Shown here: piece after piece, positions 34,006-46,257 of the stretch
Layout of the letters: each line of letters starts with the position of its first letter
How positions within the stretch are numbered: position 1 is the stretch's first letter
NCBI GenBank assembly: GCA_029962745.1
Contig: CM057151.1
Span: 3,840,262 to 3,904,261 of the forward strand
Origin: Echinometra lucunter
Taxonomy: Eukaryota; Echinodermata; Echinoidea; Camarodonta; Echinometridae
Reading direction: 5' to 3'
Length of the DNA stretch: 64,000 nucleotides
Position numbers and translations under genes: made by a program
The notes under the pieces: generated by a model
What the model was told of the DNA's origin: nothing
The model's input: only the letters and a program-made list of their open reading frames with translations
Database searches by the model: none

Positions 34006-37000
34006 TCACCTTTCCTCTGCACACTCATCAATAAACTTTTCAAAATAAGTATTCCCTTTAGTTCTGTTATTTCCATTGGAATGGCACACAAGGTCCTGCT
34101 TGTTCCTGGCATAAAAGTTTGTGTTTGGGTTCCAAGCAATGCCAAAGTTTGTTTGTAGGTAATCCAGTATGGCTGTTGTGCTGGTCAGGGAATTGAAGTT
34201 AATCTTCTCTGCTCCAGGTAAGTATTGGTCCAACATTTGAATAAGATGATGATGAAAGTAGGTTAAATGCGTTCCTAGACTCAAAGATATGTCCACCTGT
34301 AAAGAAGGGAAAATGGTTAACTCTGTCACTTTTACTTGAGTCTAGACCAAAAATGAGAGGTGGAAATAGGTTTGTGTTGATGCACATTAGGAATAAAATC
34401 AGTGGTTTCTAATGGCATTACATCAACATCTTACTCGTTTAGAATACATAGGTATATGATTTCTATGACAAATGCATACTAGTAGATGATTTCTGGGACA
34501 GATTTTGCTAAGATCATTATCATCTTGCTCTCCAATATAGTAAGGCATAACAACATTATTTCCAATGAAATTAAATATCACACATTTAGCTTTCTTTCAT
34601 TTAAGGAAAGTTATAAATGTCATTTATGTAAACAAAGGGAAAAATAGTCTTACCCAGTCCTGGATGCACTGATATGGTGTATCATCATATCCTGCATACA
34701 TCGCTGGGTTCCGCATAATACCTCGGGCTGCCATGACTCCTACAAAAGACAGAAATGAAAAGTACCTTTAGGGCAATCTACTTTGTGTCTGGAGAATGCC
34801 ATTTCACATCTGAAACACAATTAGGGAACTTATATTTGCTTTGATTATAGCAAAATGCCTTATAAACAGAAAACAGAGTTCCTCTAGATTCCTGTAAATT
34901 TCTCCTCAATGATATTTATTTCTGTAATTTTATTATTCAAAGCTCAAAAAATCTTAAAAGAAGGTGCTCAAATTTTTTTCCAAAAATTATTTTTACCCAC
35001 AGGCAATTATCATGTTTAGCCAGGCAAGTAAATTGAGAAAGCAACCTGCAATTTCTAGTAAAATATTTCTCTTGGTCCTGGACAGATTCTCATCTGGTCA
35101 AATGATGGTATTGTTCACGAATGTATCAAAAGTCAACGAGTCTTACCATCCACACCAGTCTGCTCCACCACTCTCCTCACATCCTCCATTGATTTGATGT
35201 CACCATTAGCAACCACCGGTACACCTACACTGTCCTTGATGATGCGAATAGCATCATGGTTAGCTGGTTCTCCGCGCTGCTCTTTGGTGCGTCCATGAAC
35301 TGTGATCCAAGATACCCCTGCATGTTCTGCTCTTCGGCACAGCTCTACTGTCTCTCTGACAGTAAGATGGACAATTCAAGAACACAAGAATTGATTTAAC
35401 TTGAAGTGAAGCTTTTTATTCCTCACATCATTAATCTTATTCATTAATCTTATCTTGTTTCTGACAATTTACCATCATGACATGAAAATAATCCTCCAGG
35501 GACATAACAACATAACATAAAGAGCTCTAAAAAATATAACAATCTCAACATTATATCAAACAGTTACCCTTTTGTTACATGTATCAGTAATCAAAATGTA
35601 TACTAGTAATCCCCCTTATCTATTCTGCTAGAAAGTTTGCATGCAAATTTAATTCTGTTGCAGTAATTAGTAAGCCTAGTAGTTAATGTACAAGAAAGTG
35701 AAATGCAGCATAGCTACTGCTCATTATCACCATAATTTAACTCCTTGCATTTTGAGGGAAAAATAATGACAATTTTTTTTTTTCCATTTATTTCAAATTC
35801 TACTTCCCTAAGTGTGGTATTGATACTGGTAATTATTCTGTAGATATCACTTAAGCACACTAGCTATTTTTTTTTTTTTTTTTTTTTAGTCTACTGGTAC
35901 AGTGGTTAAGGAAATGGCTACATATTATGACTGTTCAATTTAATTGTACGAATGTGCACTAATGCAAAAAAAACGCTCAAGGAGTTCATGAATGAAAGTC
36001 TGTGGTTCTCCTACAACACTCCAGTAAAAATGGAAAACTAATCTAAAATGTCACACTAAAGCAAAATACACTCACTTGACATCTTTATGCAGCCTTATTT
36101 TGATAGATGTTGTGAAGTCTGAACTGTCAATCCTGTTGATTGTCTGTCTCACCATGTCTCTGATCAAGTCTGGATGTTTGATAAGACATGCACCATATCC
36201 TTCTGCCATGGCCCATCTGTAATGCAGTATGAAGAGCATAAAATGAGAATGATAATGCAGGTATAATCAATTGACCAAAAGTGAATTATTTGCTGAAAAG
36301 AAATGTCAAACTCAAATTTCAAAATGAGAGTAAATTTCTTGTTCCTAGTTATATCAAATAAATAGGCTTCTCAAACTTACAATATGATCTTCTGATCTTT
36401 TACATTATATTTCAATATCAAAACCTCATGGGATTCATATATTATAAATATGAAAAAAAAAAAGAAGGAAACCTGTGACAGCAACACAAATGAAATATAA
36501 AATCATATTTACAAAAATAGTATATCTTCTGGAAATTGTGTTGAATTCCAGCAATATGAAGTTTCCCCTTACCGTTGAGGACATCCACAATTAAGATCTA
36601 CACCATCAGCATATCTGAAAAATACAACATCAAATATTCAAATAAAGCAACTGTTCAAATTCAAGTAAAAAATTTTAAAAATTCATTAAGTAACTAACAT
36701 GTACATTTTTACAATACAAAAATCAGAAATACATACATCATATTGAGACTCCCCCCCCCATCTCTCTCCCTCTCTCTCTCTCTCTCTCCCTCTCTCTCTC
36801 TTTCTTTCTATCCCACTCATTCTTTCCCTTTCTCTCTCCCTCTCTTCTCTCCTTTGTCCTTCAAGCTTTTTGATGTGAGATAGAAAGTCTAAAGAAAGTA
36901 ATAATAAATTAAGACCTACGGAGCAACTAATTCGGCAGCATCGGCAAGGTCCTTGGCATTACTTGCTGCAAACTGGACAATCAAGGGCCTGTCACCTAAA

Positions 37001-39410
37001 AGAGAATAAAGAAATAACATGGTGATAAGAGCAAGCCCCTTTCTTATTTTCATGTAAGTACTGATATTTTGACAATATCAAACATATATTACTTATCTAG
37101 AGAACAGCAACTAATCGTAAGAACTCTGCTGAAAATGACAACAACAAAATCATGAAAACAGAGAATTTGTAAAATCTATGTTTTCTTTCTTCAGAAAAAA
37201 GATAAGTGGACACATGATATACATGTACATGTATTGTGAAATAAATAAAATAAAATATTATCAATGTCAGAGAAAGAAAACAGATATGACACAGATATAT
37301 GAAATTTGAAATGAAAAACCAAGTGAAAAATTTATGGTACCTTCATTTGTAGTAAATTCACTGTCTCTTGCTTTGGCAGATTTGACAAATGATTCAGAGA
37401 TAATCATTGGTGTGAATGTCAGATCACAATCATAACTGTAAGGAAGAAGAAGACACTTAGTCTAACATCACTGGCATAAATATATCAAATTTATCAATAT
37501 GTGCTTACATAATATATGAGGGTAAATTGAGAGATTATTATCCTCTATTCAGCACAACACTTCAGGATAGACTCAAGATCATTGGCGTAAATCCAGGGGG
37601 GGGGGGGGAATGGGGCGATATATCCCCCCCCCCCCCACTTTTTAAGGAAGAAATGATATTTGAATTAATCAATTAATAAAATTTTTAATAATCTGTCATA
37701 AACAACCATATTTTAGAATTTCTATTTAAAAATGCAATTTAAAACCAGAAAAATGCTCGCTCATCATATTTTAGAATTTTCATTTGAAAATATGACTAAA
37801 AACCAGAAAAGCGCTTCTTTTTGGCTTGCTCGCTCATCATATTAAAGAATTTTTAATTTGAAAATGAGATTGCAAACCAGAAAAGTGGTAATTTTTGGCT
37901 CGCTCGCTTCGCTCGCTCGCAAGATAAAAATTAAAATGTGTGTAAGGGGGTCCGTGCAGGTGGGTGAGGGCGTGTGTTTATACTTAAGTGTGAGTTTGAC
38001 AGAAAAAAAAAAATCGGCAAAAACGTTGATCATCCCCCCCCCCCCCCCCCCCCCCCTCAAAGTGGATTTACGCCAGTGCTCAAGATATATAATTAAAGCC
38101 TAATTTATCAAGATTAAAAAAACATAATGATAACTTATAAGGCAACTACTAAATAAAATACAAAACATTGCATTATTCTATTTTTGCACTTTATTGAATG
38201 TTTATATCGGAAATGTTTTCTATCAAAATCCCAAACTTCTGATAGCTCACAAAATACACTGCTTCATTATGTTTTAAAAAAAGAAAATGTAATTCGAATT
38301 GAAGGAACTTAGTATTCCTCCTCTTCATCTATAAATTAGGAAATAAGAATGAAATTCAACTTACCTTCGAACTAGGGTCCTGAATGCCAACCTAATTATG
38401 TAAATATGATAATGAAATGGTGAAAATTGAAAAGAAAAGAAAGCGAAAAGGGTTAGGGAAGGGATAGGCAATCAATATCTAGAAATACTAATTTTGAGAG
38501 AATAAATCAATTTCTAAACAAGTTCTGTAAAAGAACAAGGAATCTAACTAACAACAGTGGAACTATTTTCAGAAAAGACAGAAGGGGTGGGGGAATAGAA
38601 AACAAGTCTACATCTACTTATGATAAGGAGCAAATTCACACATGTACAAGTCTTATAGACTAAATTCCATCGAGAATACTTGGTAAAATTAATCCCTGTC
38701 CCCCCCCCCCCCCCCCCCCCCCCCCACTCAGCTCAATATTCTAACACTAACTGTTAGGCCTAAGGCCTTACATTTATGTGCATTTAATTCTGCAATGATT
38801 TCTAAAATCCAGAAAGTTTTTATGAAAACTTCAAATAAAATTCAGTGCATTAATTGATCAGCCTTAGCCCATGGGAGACTATTTTGAATGAAATGTACAG
38901 TAAATGTAAGGACTAAAGTGAAATTCATCCAAAAACACTGTATGAGTTTTAGTGGTCTTAAATTATATTTTTAAAAAACTAACATCAAAAACCCAGCTTT
39001 GAAAGTTTGACTCTGTCTCTGTTCAAACTTCAAGTAATGCTCAAGTTGACTAGACCCTACATAAAAACTGACCCCACTTAACATACTTATATTGTACAAG
39101 CTTATCTGAAGATGAAGCTTTTACTCCAGTTCCACAATAGCTATTATGGGTGAATACCAAAGTAGGCTCCAATACTAGCTTTTTTTTTTTTAATTGTGTA
39201 GACCTAGGCCTGTATCAGCGGGCCTTTTTCCAGTCTATCAAATAATAGTCAGTCATAAAAATCATCATGTGAGAGGAAAATTAAAATTTCACTTTATGCA
39301 TTTACTTCTAGATTTACTTACTTGGAATACCTAACCATAGGAGCACACATCTTGACAGGTTCCTTTGACTGAAAGAGCTGCAATGGTGAAACATGTGTCT
39401 TCTCTTCCAT
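34006..39410 (-). CDS. DUS4L: DUS4L, tRNA dihydrouridine(20a/20b) synthase-like (351 aa)
   Basis: An FMN enzyme that uses NADPH to reduce uridines in the D-loop of tRNA. Exons in transcript order: 39410-39322, 38391-38365, 37435-37341, 36995-36920, 36614-36573, 36216-36076, 35355-35147, 34739-34654 and 34296-34006. They sum to 1056 nt, with consistent phases and GT-AG borders, including a 27-nt microexon. Visible family motifs are CAPMVRYSKLAFRTLVR near the N-terminus, FTPMIISESF, GDRPLIVQFAA, the active-site block DGVDLNCGCPQRWAMAEGYG (catalytic Cys107), SIKIRLHKDV, GVSWITVHGRT, PVVANGDIKS and GVMAARGIMRNPAMYAGY. The last four build the FMN-binding TIM barrel. It is slightly longer than the human protein (317 aa) because of an extended, unconserved C-terminus. 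It is head to head with PRPF18 (151 bp between start codons) and tail to tail with LSM3. Confidence 0.96.
36752..36850. repeat. (CT)n microsatellite in a DUS4L intron
   Basis: A C-run is followed by interrupted CT dinucleotide repeats with CCCT interruptions. Intronic, between the exons at 36573-36614 and 36920-36995. Confidence 0.9.
37580..38079. mobile_element. hAT-like MITE, 500 bp, with exact 8-bp target duplication
   Basis: The left end is CATTGGCGTAAATCCA and the reverse complement of the right end is CACTGGCGTAAATCCA. It is flanked by CTCAAGAT at 37572-37579 and 38080-38087. G and C homopolymers lie just inside both ends. The interior repeats a block about 60-80 bp long three times (AACCAGAAAA, CTCGCTCATCATATT, then TTGAAAAT). 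Non-autonomous, in the DUS4L intron between 37435 and 38365. Confidence 0.87.
38699..38726. repeat. C-homopolymer, about 26 bases
   Basis: An almost uninterrupted C-run in a DUS4L intron, one of several long G/C homopolymers in this window. Exact length is likely to be uncertain in the assembly. Confidence 0.9.
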
Positions 39411-39561
39411 GATGATTATCCAGGTGATTGTTCCTGCTCCTTTGCAAATTGTGATTAGTACGACAATACACAAATCTCAGTGTATGGGACCCTGTGACGT
39501 GTATTTGCAGCGAGTTAGTGGATTGGACAACGTCAAAAGAAGCCTAGGAGACGATCACAAT
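39411..39561. promoter_or_regulatory. Bidirectional DUS4L-PRPF18 promoter, 151 bp
   Basis: All sequence between the two divergent start codons is 151 bp, so both 5' untranslated regions and the promoter must fit here or overlap the first exons. There is no TATA box. Possible elements are TTTGCAAAT (about 39440-39448) and GTGACGTG (39494-39501), which resembles a CRE half-site. No splice acceptor suggesting an upstream exon stands out. Confidence 0.7.
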
Positions 39562-42500
39562 ATGGATTTCTTGAAAGCTGAAATTGCAAGAAAGAAAAAA
39601 CAACTGGAAAAGACAAACCTTGTTGGTGGTGTAAGTAAAAAAAAGGTCTTATGTAAGATTGGTTATGCGTGGTATTGGAAACCACTCCGAACTCGTTTGT
39701 TTTAAAGTTAATTGCAAAGGGCTGAATGCAGAGCCAGAGCGTGTAACCCATCTATTCACTTTTGTGTAGGTCTATAGTTAAGCAACATTTGCCTATAGAT
39801 CTACCATGGCATGGACCTACAAATGTAAATCTAAGTAGGAAGACCAAAAGTAACCTAGATCTAAACTGAATTAAATACAGCATGGTGTGGCCTTATCGTG
39901 GTTTAGGAAACCACTCGTTCATGTGACGCGGGCGCGCACTGTGTACAAAGAGAATGGAGGTGGAAATAGGAAACCAATGCGTGTGACTGAATAAAGCGCT
40001 GCTGTACAAAGTGAACGGTGGTTTCCTATTTCACGATAATGCCCATGTTGTCATGATCCAAGTCCCCCTCATTCACTCTGCACAGTAGCGATTTATCGCG
40101 TCAGTAAATAGGCCTACGGAGCTAGACTTCTTTCCACCACAATTAGACTTGTCTTGACTTTAACAATAACATTAACATACTAACAGTTATACACGGCTTT
40201 TACTAAACACTCGGGTCGCGTCACGCTGGAAAACGCTCGGGTCGCGGCTCGCTGGGTATGGTACGCCAAGTGTTAATTAGGTTATTCGGTCCAAAACTAG
40301 TCAGTGTACAGTAAAACCAAAATCCTCATAGCCACGCCCACAAGCATCTTCTGGTAAACTGATCCTCCCGCCCTCTGCTATGCACAAAGTGTTTGTAACG
40401 AAACAAAGTCAATGCCCGGGCGAAGTAAATATAGCAGGCTTAATGAGAGATCATAATTATAAATCCTGTCTGTTTATTCATATTGGTGGGAGGTTCTTGT
40501 TGCAAAATCGTCTGTTGCATTTCATTTTGTAACAAAATGGTTCACTGTTCGTGAATTCTATAAAGAAAAAAGTTTTGAGTGAACTTTTGACACTAAATTG
40601 TGCAGTTTTGGACCAAATAACTTAGTTAAAACTTGGCGCCCCATACCCAGCGAGCCGCGACCCGAGTGTTTAGTAAAAGCCTTATACACAGCGCTGTATA
40701 ACCAGCATTCAAAATTTTTGAGAACTCATCACGGAAAAAATGTAATTACATCGCATATGTGATGTAGCACTAGGGTATCATCACTGAAAGTTACATTATC
40801 TTAAAATTAAATAATTAGAATACTTTACCTTTTTCTAATTCTAAAGTTAGTACTTAAATTTATTTTGACATTTTACCCCCAAACGATGATTTATTGCTTC
40901 ATGTGCACTAGGAAATTTTGTTCTCTCCGCTGAGGTCAACCGTATGCAGCGCGTGATTACCTTCCGGGTTACCGAACGGGGTCTCCAAGATTTTGTGTGT
41001 GTGGGTCAGGCTAACATTACATGTGAATCACATCTGTTACTGTAAAAATGGAAATTTTCAAGCAATCAAATTTTTCATGATCAGCAAAATTGAACACAAT
41101 CGTGCATTTTTAAGCAATCGAATTTTTCATGATCAGCAAAATTGAACACAATCGTGCATTTTTAATTTCGTGGCAGTTAGGATAAGTGTATTCACATGCA
41201 TAGTACACAAAATATTTGTGTGGTTTTATTTTCACGCAAGTGTCGTGCTGCGCGAAATGCGTGAAAATTTCAACACTGCGAAATATTCCACGTTTACAGC
41301 ACCTGTTACCTGTTATGCCTTATTACCATTTGCGTCCATTCTTTTCTAGGAGACTGGAAAAAAGACATTTAAGCGAGCTGATTTGAGAGCAAAGCAGGAG
41401 GAAGAATATTGGAAGAAACACAAAGTAAGTAATCAATTCACAAAGATCATTCCTGTCTTGCACAGCTCTCTTTCATTTGCAGAGTCTATATTGCTTTTTT
41501 TCCCCATAGACTTGTAATTGAACTTTCATGTACAATCTCTATCGTGTTAAATCTGCTTAACATGTTACCACTGGCTCATTTTCAAGCATGTCTTAAATGA
41601 AGTTCTATTAATTTGCTTTTTGCAGAGATATTGAAAAAGTATATAATGTGGTTGTGGTTTCTGGTGTTTTTTTTTCTCCCTACTTAGACTGAGACTGATG
41701 ATGGAGTTGGTAGCAGTAAGAAAGCAAGGACTGAAAGGCTTTCCAGTGACTCTATGGCAGATGATCCCAATCTTGTGACACTATCCAGACAAGAGGTGAA
41801 TAGAGACCAGACAGATGGAGAAATGCATGCTATTTCATTTACTTATCGGGATGTTCCTATCATAAGGAAGAAATTTAGGAAGGATGGAATGATTAGTATC
41901 ATTACCTTAATAAAAGCCTAATGAAGAGACTTTGTTTCTCAAAGGATAGGATAAATTAGGAAAATTGAACGGATTCTGTTTTATGACAAGGCATTGTCTT
42001 CCATTCATTCATTGCTGTATTTTCCATCTAGAGTATTTTCCTGTCAAGCACATTGGGAAAGACTTTATATTAACCCATTCGTGACAGGAATTATTTAAAA
42101 TCTAATTTGATCAGCTTTTATTCTTCAAATTGGCAACACCAACATTTTTATTTTATTGCTACATTTTTCTTATAAAACGTCATGTATCTGAAATGAATAT
42201 AAATTGACAGAAATTATGATGAGAAGTCAAAAAGTTGCCAATTTGCAGGGGAAAACGGTGATTTTAAACTTTCTATCACATTGCCAATTTAAGGATTTTA
42301 ATGCTTATTTTCCTTTAAAAAATTTTCAGCATCAAATAACGAATACTGACGCAACCAAAATGGGCACAGTTTGTGTAGAATTTTTTGCTCTTTCTGCTCA
42401 TGTATTTGGTATGATTCTTAGGGCTTTACCTCAAAAGATATTAGGCCAAACCACAAAATGTGGACCTCTGTCACGAATGGGTTAAACTTTAATAATCAAC

Positions 42501-45500
42501 TTTCTCCCATATCATTGCGTATGTGTTTGTAGGTAGTAAGAAGACTGAGAGAAAGATCAGAGCCAATAAGGTTATTCGGGGAGACAGACACAGAAGCCTT
42601 CTTCAGACTGAGGAAAATTGAGATGCTTGCCCCAGAAATCAACAAGGTAAGATAAGAGCAAATACATGACAAAGGTAGATCCTTATTCTGTTTGTGCTTG
42701 TTATTGGTTTCAAATAGATCCACATTGTCTTCTGACTCTCTTGATGCTTTCTATTCTGTCTTGATACCTCAGAGATTCTCTCTCCCTCACTCTCTTACTC
42801 ACTCTCTCACTTACTCTCTCAATGTATGTCTGCTAATCAAGGGTCGCTACACGTATTTCTCTTAATCTGTCACGTTCTGTCTCGATCCTCTCTTTTCATC
42901 TCCTTCTTTCTCTATTACTCTTTATGTCTCTCATTGTGATGAAGCTTTCAATCTGTTCTTAGAAATCTATGCACATTTGGTACCAATACTTTGTAAACCT
43001 CAGCACTTGATGATGGATATCTAGAAGATGCAAATATCAAAAGTGTCCATGATAAAAATATGGCATTATCAGTAATAGTAATAGTGATAATAGACTTAGT
43101 ATGATATGAAATAATAAAGCTCAAAAAGCCAAAACCTTCCAATCAAGGTGCCACAGCATAGAGCAAACAAAGACTAAAATATTAAACATGATATCCCTGT
43201 AATCCTAAAGCATATTTTATATATTGTAAAGAAAAAAGAGCTAAAATTAGTTTTTATCTTTTTCCCCTTCAGGGACTTAGGAATGACTTCAAGGAAGCGA
43301 TGGACAAAGTTGATCAGCAATACTTAGAGGAATTGGTCAAAGCTCAGGGAGAAGATGTACCTACAAGTGCTTATGACATGAAATATGATGATGATGGACA
43401 TACCATAGACTCCATCTTGGAGATGGCCAAAGGGATGGGCAAAGGAGATGAGGAGGTGGATAATAGAGTCATCCTCATCTATATCAAGGTACTTATATAT
43501 AAAGTGATAATTGTCTCCTTATTGGCATGTATTATTCATATTAATAAAAAGTTATTTGATCTTTAGCCTATTTTCAAAATTTAATATCTCTTCTTCCAAA
43601 GTACACACTTGGTCCTTCATCAGGGAAATACATATGATAAATTATTGTGATATCATTGCAATATAAGTAATGTCACAAATTCATCAGTATCATATTAGGA
43701 ATTATAGTTACCTGAGTATGTACATTTCAATAATGCAGTTGTTGTTCAATTATAACTCAAGTTGACCTGGTGGCTTGTGCCAAGGTTTCTTTATCACCTT
43801 TACAAAATTCACACTTGTAGTTCATTTTAATGGAAAAAAAATAATCCCCATAGCATAACAAAGTATTTCATTACTTGAATTTTTTTTTGTAATTTTTTTT
43901 TCTAGTTTTTGCTGAAAGGCTGGGCTCAGGACTTGAATCGTAGACCAGAAGACCTCAAGAGAAGTATGAAAGGCAGATTACAGAGTGCAACCTACAGTCA
44001 GACAGAGGCATATCTCAAACCACTTTTCAACAAATTGAAGAAAAGGGTATATGTTGATGATTCCCTTCACTTCTGTAAATATAATTCTGTATGCAACAGG
44101 AGTTTGAAATTAAATGATCTTTCTAATATTTCAAACCATTCTGGTCTACCATTTTTTTTTTTATAGGAATTACAAGTTTGCCTATAGTAACTGACATTGT
44201 GTTCTTCATTTGTGTAAATTTTTTTAAAAACAAAATATTTGATACCACTTGATATTTCTCAAGGATTGCAATGAATATTTTCTTATCAGTGAGATGGAGA
44301 ATTCATTTTTAGTTGCTGCTGCTGCCCCCCCCCCCCCTCACTCATTTTCTGTCTCTTCCTTTTGTTTCCTTTATTACATGTAAAAGAAATGTGTCTCTTC
44401 TGTGAGTGATATTGAACATGATCTCTCTTTCTTTCTTTTTTTCTAATTTAGTCTCTTTCTGCAGATATTTTAGACAGTCTGGTGGAGATCATCAAGTTCA
44501 TGTTGGATAGAGAATATGTAAAAGTAAGTCAACATGTATATTTAAGTGATTACTGCTGTGATTTTAAGACGCTCGGTCGTGGGCTTTCATGGGGAATTCG
44601 ACATTATGGGTGCTTACCCAGTAACAGGTGTTGTCCATCACTATGAGTTTTATGACCAACAGACCTTATGTAATGCTCTGTATATTAAACCCTTTGCTCT
44701 ATATGGCAAAGTCCTTATCTCACTTTCCCTGGCCCGAGAATGCCCGGAGCAGGCCGAAGAATGTTTGTGGTGGGACAGCTTGTTTTGCTGTGCTCCAGAA
44801 ATGTAGCTCTATTACAGTTATTTCCAGTGATTTTCACAAAGGCTGGTGTCAGCCAATTATGATCCATTCCCCATGAAAGCCCATGACTGAATGTCTTTAA
44901 TATCTCATTCTGCTCATAATTCAGTATTCCGCAAGTGTAATTTTTGTATAATGTTCGTTGTAAGGGCCGCGTTGCATAAAACTTACCATTAATGGTAACT
45001 CTGCCATCAATGGTAAATACCATGGTTACATTGCTCAACAGCCAATCAAATTCAAGGTTTACATGGAAATTGCCATTGATGGCAAAGTTACCATCAACGG
45101 TAAGTTTTTGCAACGGGGCCCAGGTTATGAGGAAAATGGAGATTCGCATGACTGAGCAAAATATCAAACGTAAACATGCTCACTTATTTGTTCATCCAGT
45201 GAGGATTGCTTTCAGAAATGGGAACAGAATCTGTGCTTTGAAAAGTATGACAATATATTTGTGATTAAGGAACACTAATGCATTGTTTTCCTTCACACTT
45301 TTGTATCATACAGGCAAATGATGCATATCTTCAGATGGCCATCGGGAATGCTCCCTGGCCCATTGGAGTTACTATGGTTGGTATTCACGTCCGTACAGGA
45401 AGAGAAAAGATCTTTTCCAAGAATGTTGCTCGTATCCTTTTCTTAGCATTCACTTGAATGGAGTGTCAGGGGGTGTTGTTTTGTTGCTCTTTAAAATTTA

Positions 45501-46257
45501 CAAACTCAAGATTTTGTGTTACTATATGAAATACAAGACATTTTGAATATATTCACATAGTTGATATAAAACTGAGTCTGTATTCATAATACACTTAGAT
45601 ATTTCATTTTGATAATGAATCCATATGAAGTGCAAGTCTACTTCTTCATTTCCTTTGGACAAGCATGTGAACAAAAAATAATTCATCCTAAAACAAATGT
45701 CGATCTGATAGCAAGTAATGGTAATAAACTTTAGGGCCATATACTAAATCTTGTGTTTGTGTTCCTTAATTATAGCATTCCTATAGATGTTTTGAATGAT
45801 GAGACACAACGAAAATACATCCAGGTTTGTATTCACTCTATTCCATTCATGGATGATATGGGTATATGGTTATCTACATATTGAATTTTTCTTGAAATTG
45901 TTCCTCAGTGGATATTCACCAAGGTTCATCCTTCCAAGTGTAGTGATTTAGTCTGTCTCGCATATAAGGTTCTTTTATGAAGAAAATTGTTATACTTCAA
46001 TTCTTGAAATTCGTCTATAGAGTTGCTTAATATTTTGTTACATCAAACATTTTGAACGTGGCAATGAGAATGAGCATAGATATCATTTTTGTGAATATAG
46101 GCGTTGCCGAGGAAAGGTGATTAATTAAGTAATTGGCTCTTTTCCTCTTATTTTTGTATGTAATCAGGCACTGAAGAGACTGATGACTCTTTGTCAGAGG
46201 CACTATCCTACAGATCCATCAAAGAGTGTTGAGTATCAAGGAGTTAATTTGTTCTGA
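39562..46257 (+). CDS. PRPF18: PRPF18, pre-mRNA splicing factor 18 (346 aa)
   Basis: PRPF18 associates with the spliceosome for the second transesterification step, with SLU7, and stabilises U5-exon contacts. Exons are 39562-39630, 41350-41424, 41688-41795, 42533-42646, 43273-43488, 43906-44046, 44452-44523, 45314-45431, 45787-45824 and 46168-46257 (1041 nt, all phases agree). The N-terminus [15 protein letters not shown] and the PRP4-like motif [20 protein letters not shown] (about 82-101) are conserved. The C-terminal helical Prp18 domain runs from about residue 190, with the conserved loop segment [20 protein letters not shown] followed by [20 protein letters not shown]. Length matches human (342 aa). 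It is the only gene of the six whose introns carry four identifiable small transposons. The upstream neighbour DUS4L is divergent; the downstream neighbour RAD18 is convergent. Confidence 0.97.
40195..40681. mobile_element. 487-bp inverted-repeat element with exact 8-bp target duplication
   Basis: The ends match over about 80 bp in inverted orientation, starting GGCTTTTACTAAACACTCGG and continuing through GCTCGCTGGGTATGG to GGTCCAAAAC. The flanks are TTATACAC at 40187-40194 and 40682-40689. The left arm has an extra 26-bp partial duplication (CGCTGGAAAACGCTCGGGTC) that the right arm lacks. No reading frame. PRPF18 intron 1. Confidence 0.88.
41060..41163. repeat. 52-bp tandem duplication, two copies
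   Basis: AAGCAATC[AG]AATTTTTCATG and the next 33 bases are repeated once, with a single visible base difference. Copies start at 41060 and 41112. PRPF18 intron 1; a recent slippage or unequal-exchange event. Confidence 0.9.
42074..42481. mobile_element. piggyBac-like MITE, 408 bp, flanked by TTAA
   Basis: The left end is CCCATTCGTGACAGG and the right end is CCTCTGTCACGAATGGG, so the inverted termini match over about 14 bp. They are bordered by TTAA on both sides (42070-42073, 42482-42485). TTAA targets with CCC...GGG termini are the hallmark of piggyBac elements. No transposase; the longest frame is incidental. It is in PRPF18 intron 3. Copies of the same family are at 53517-53920 (inverted) and 29891-30142. 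Confidence 0.87.
44566..44897. mobile_element. Inverted-repeat element in PRPF18 intron 7
   Basis: The left end AAGACGCTCGGTCGTGGGCT continues TTCATGGGG. The reverse complement of the right end is AAGACATTCAGTCATGGGCT, continuing TTCATGGGG, so 29-bp termini with four mismatches. About 330 bp, no transposase. Target duplication not resolved. Confidence 0.75.
44964..45123. mobile_element. 160-bp MITE in PRPF18 intron 7
   Basis: Near-palindromic: the left GGGCCGCGTTGCATAAAACT continues TACCATTAATGGTAAC, and the right reversed GGGCCCCGTTGCAAAAACTT continues ACCGTTGATGGTAAC. Internal sub-palindromes (GGTAAATACC, GCCATTGATGGC) add further folding. It lies only 66 bp after the previous element. Confidence 0.8.

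Noticed and set aside
42204..42485. 93-codon frame, with a near copy at 53554-53790
   Set aside because: It is repeated because both lie in copies of the piggyBac-like MITE; no transposase motif.
44715..45167. 150-codon minus-strand frame
   Set aside because: It spans two adjacent MITEs and intron sequence of PRPF18; the repeated INGNF/INGKF residues come from the palindromic repeat.
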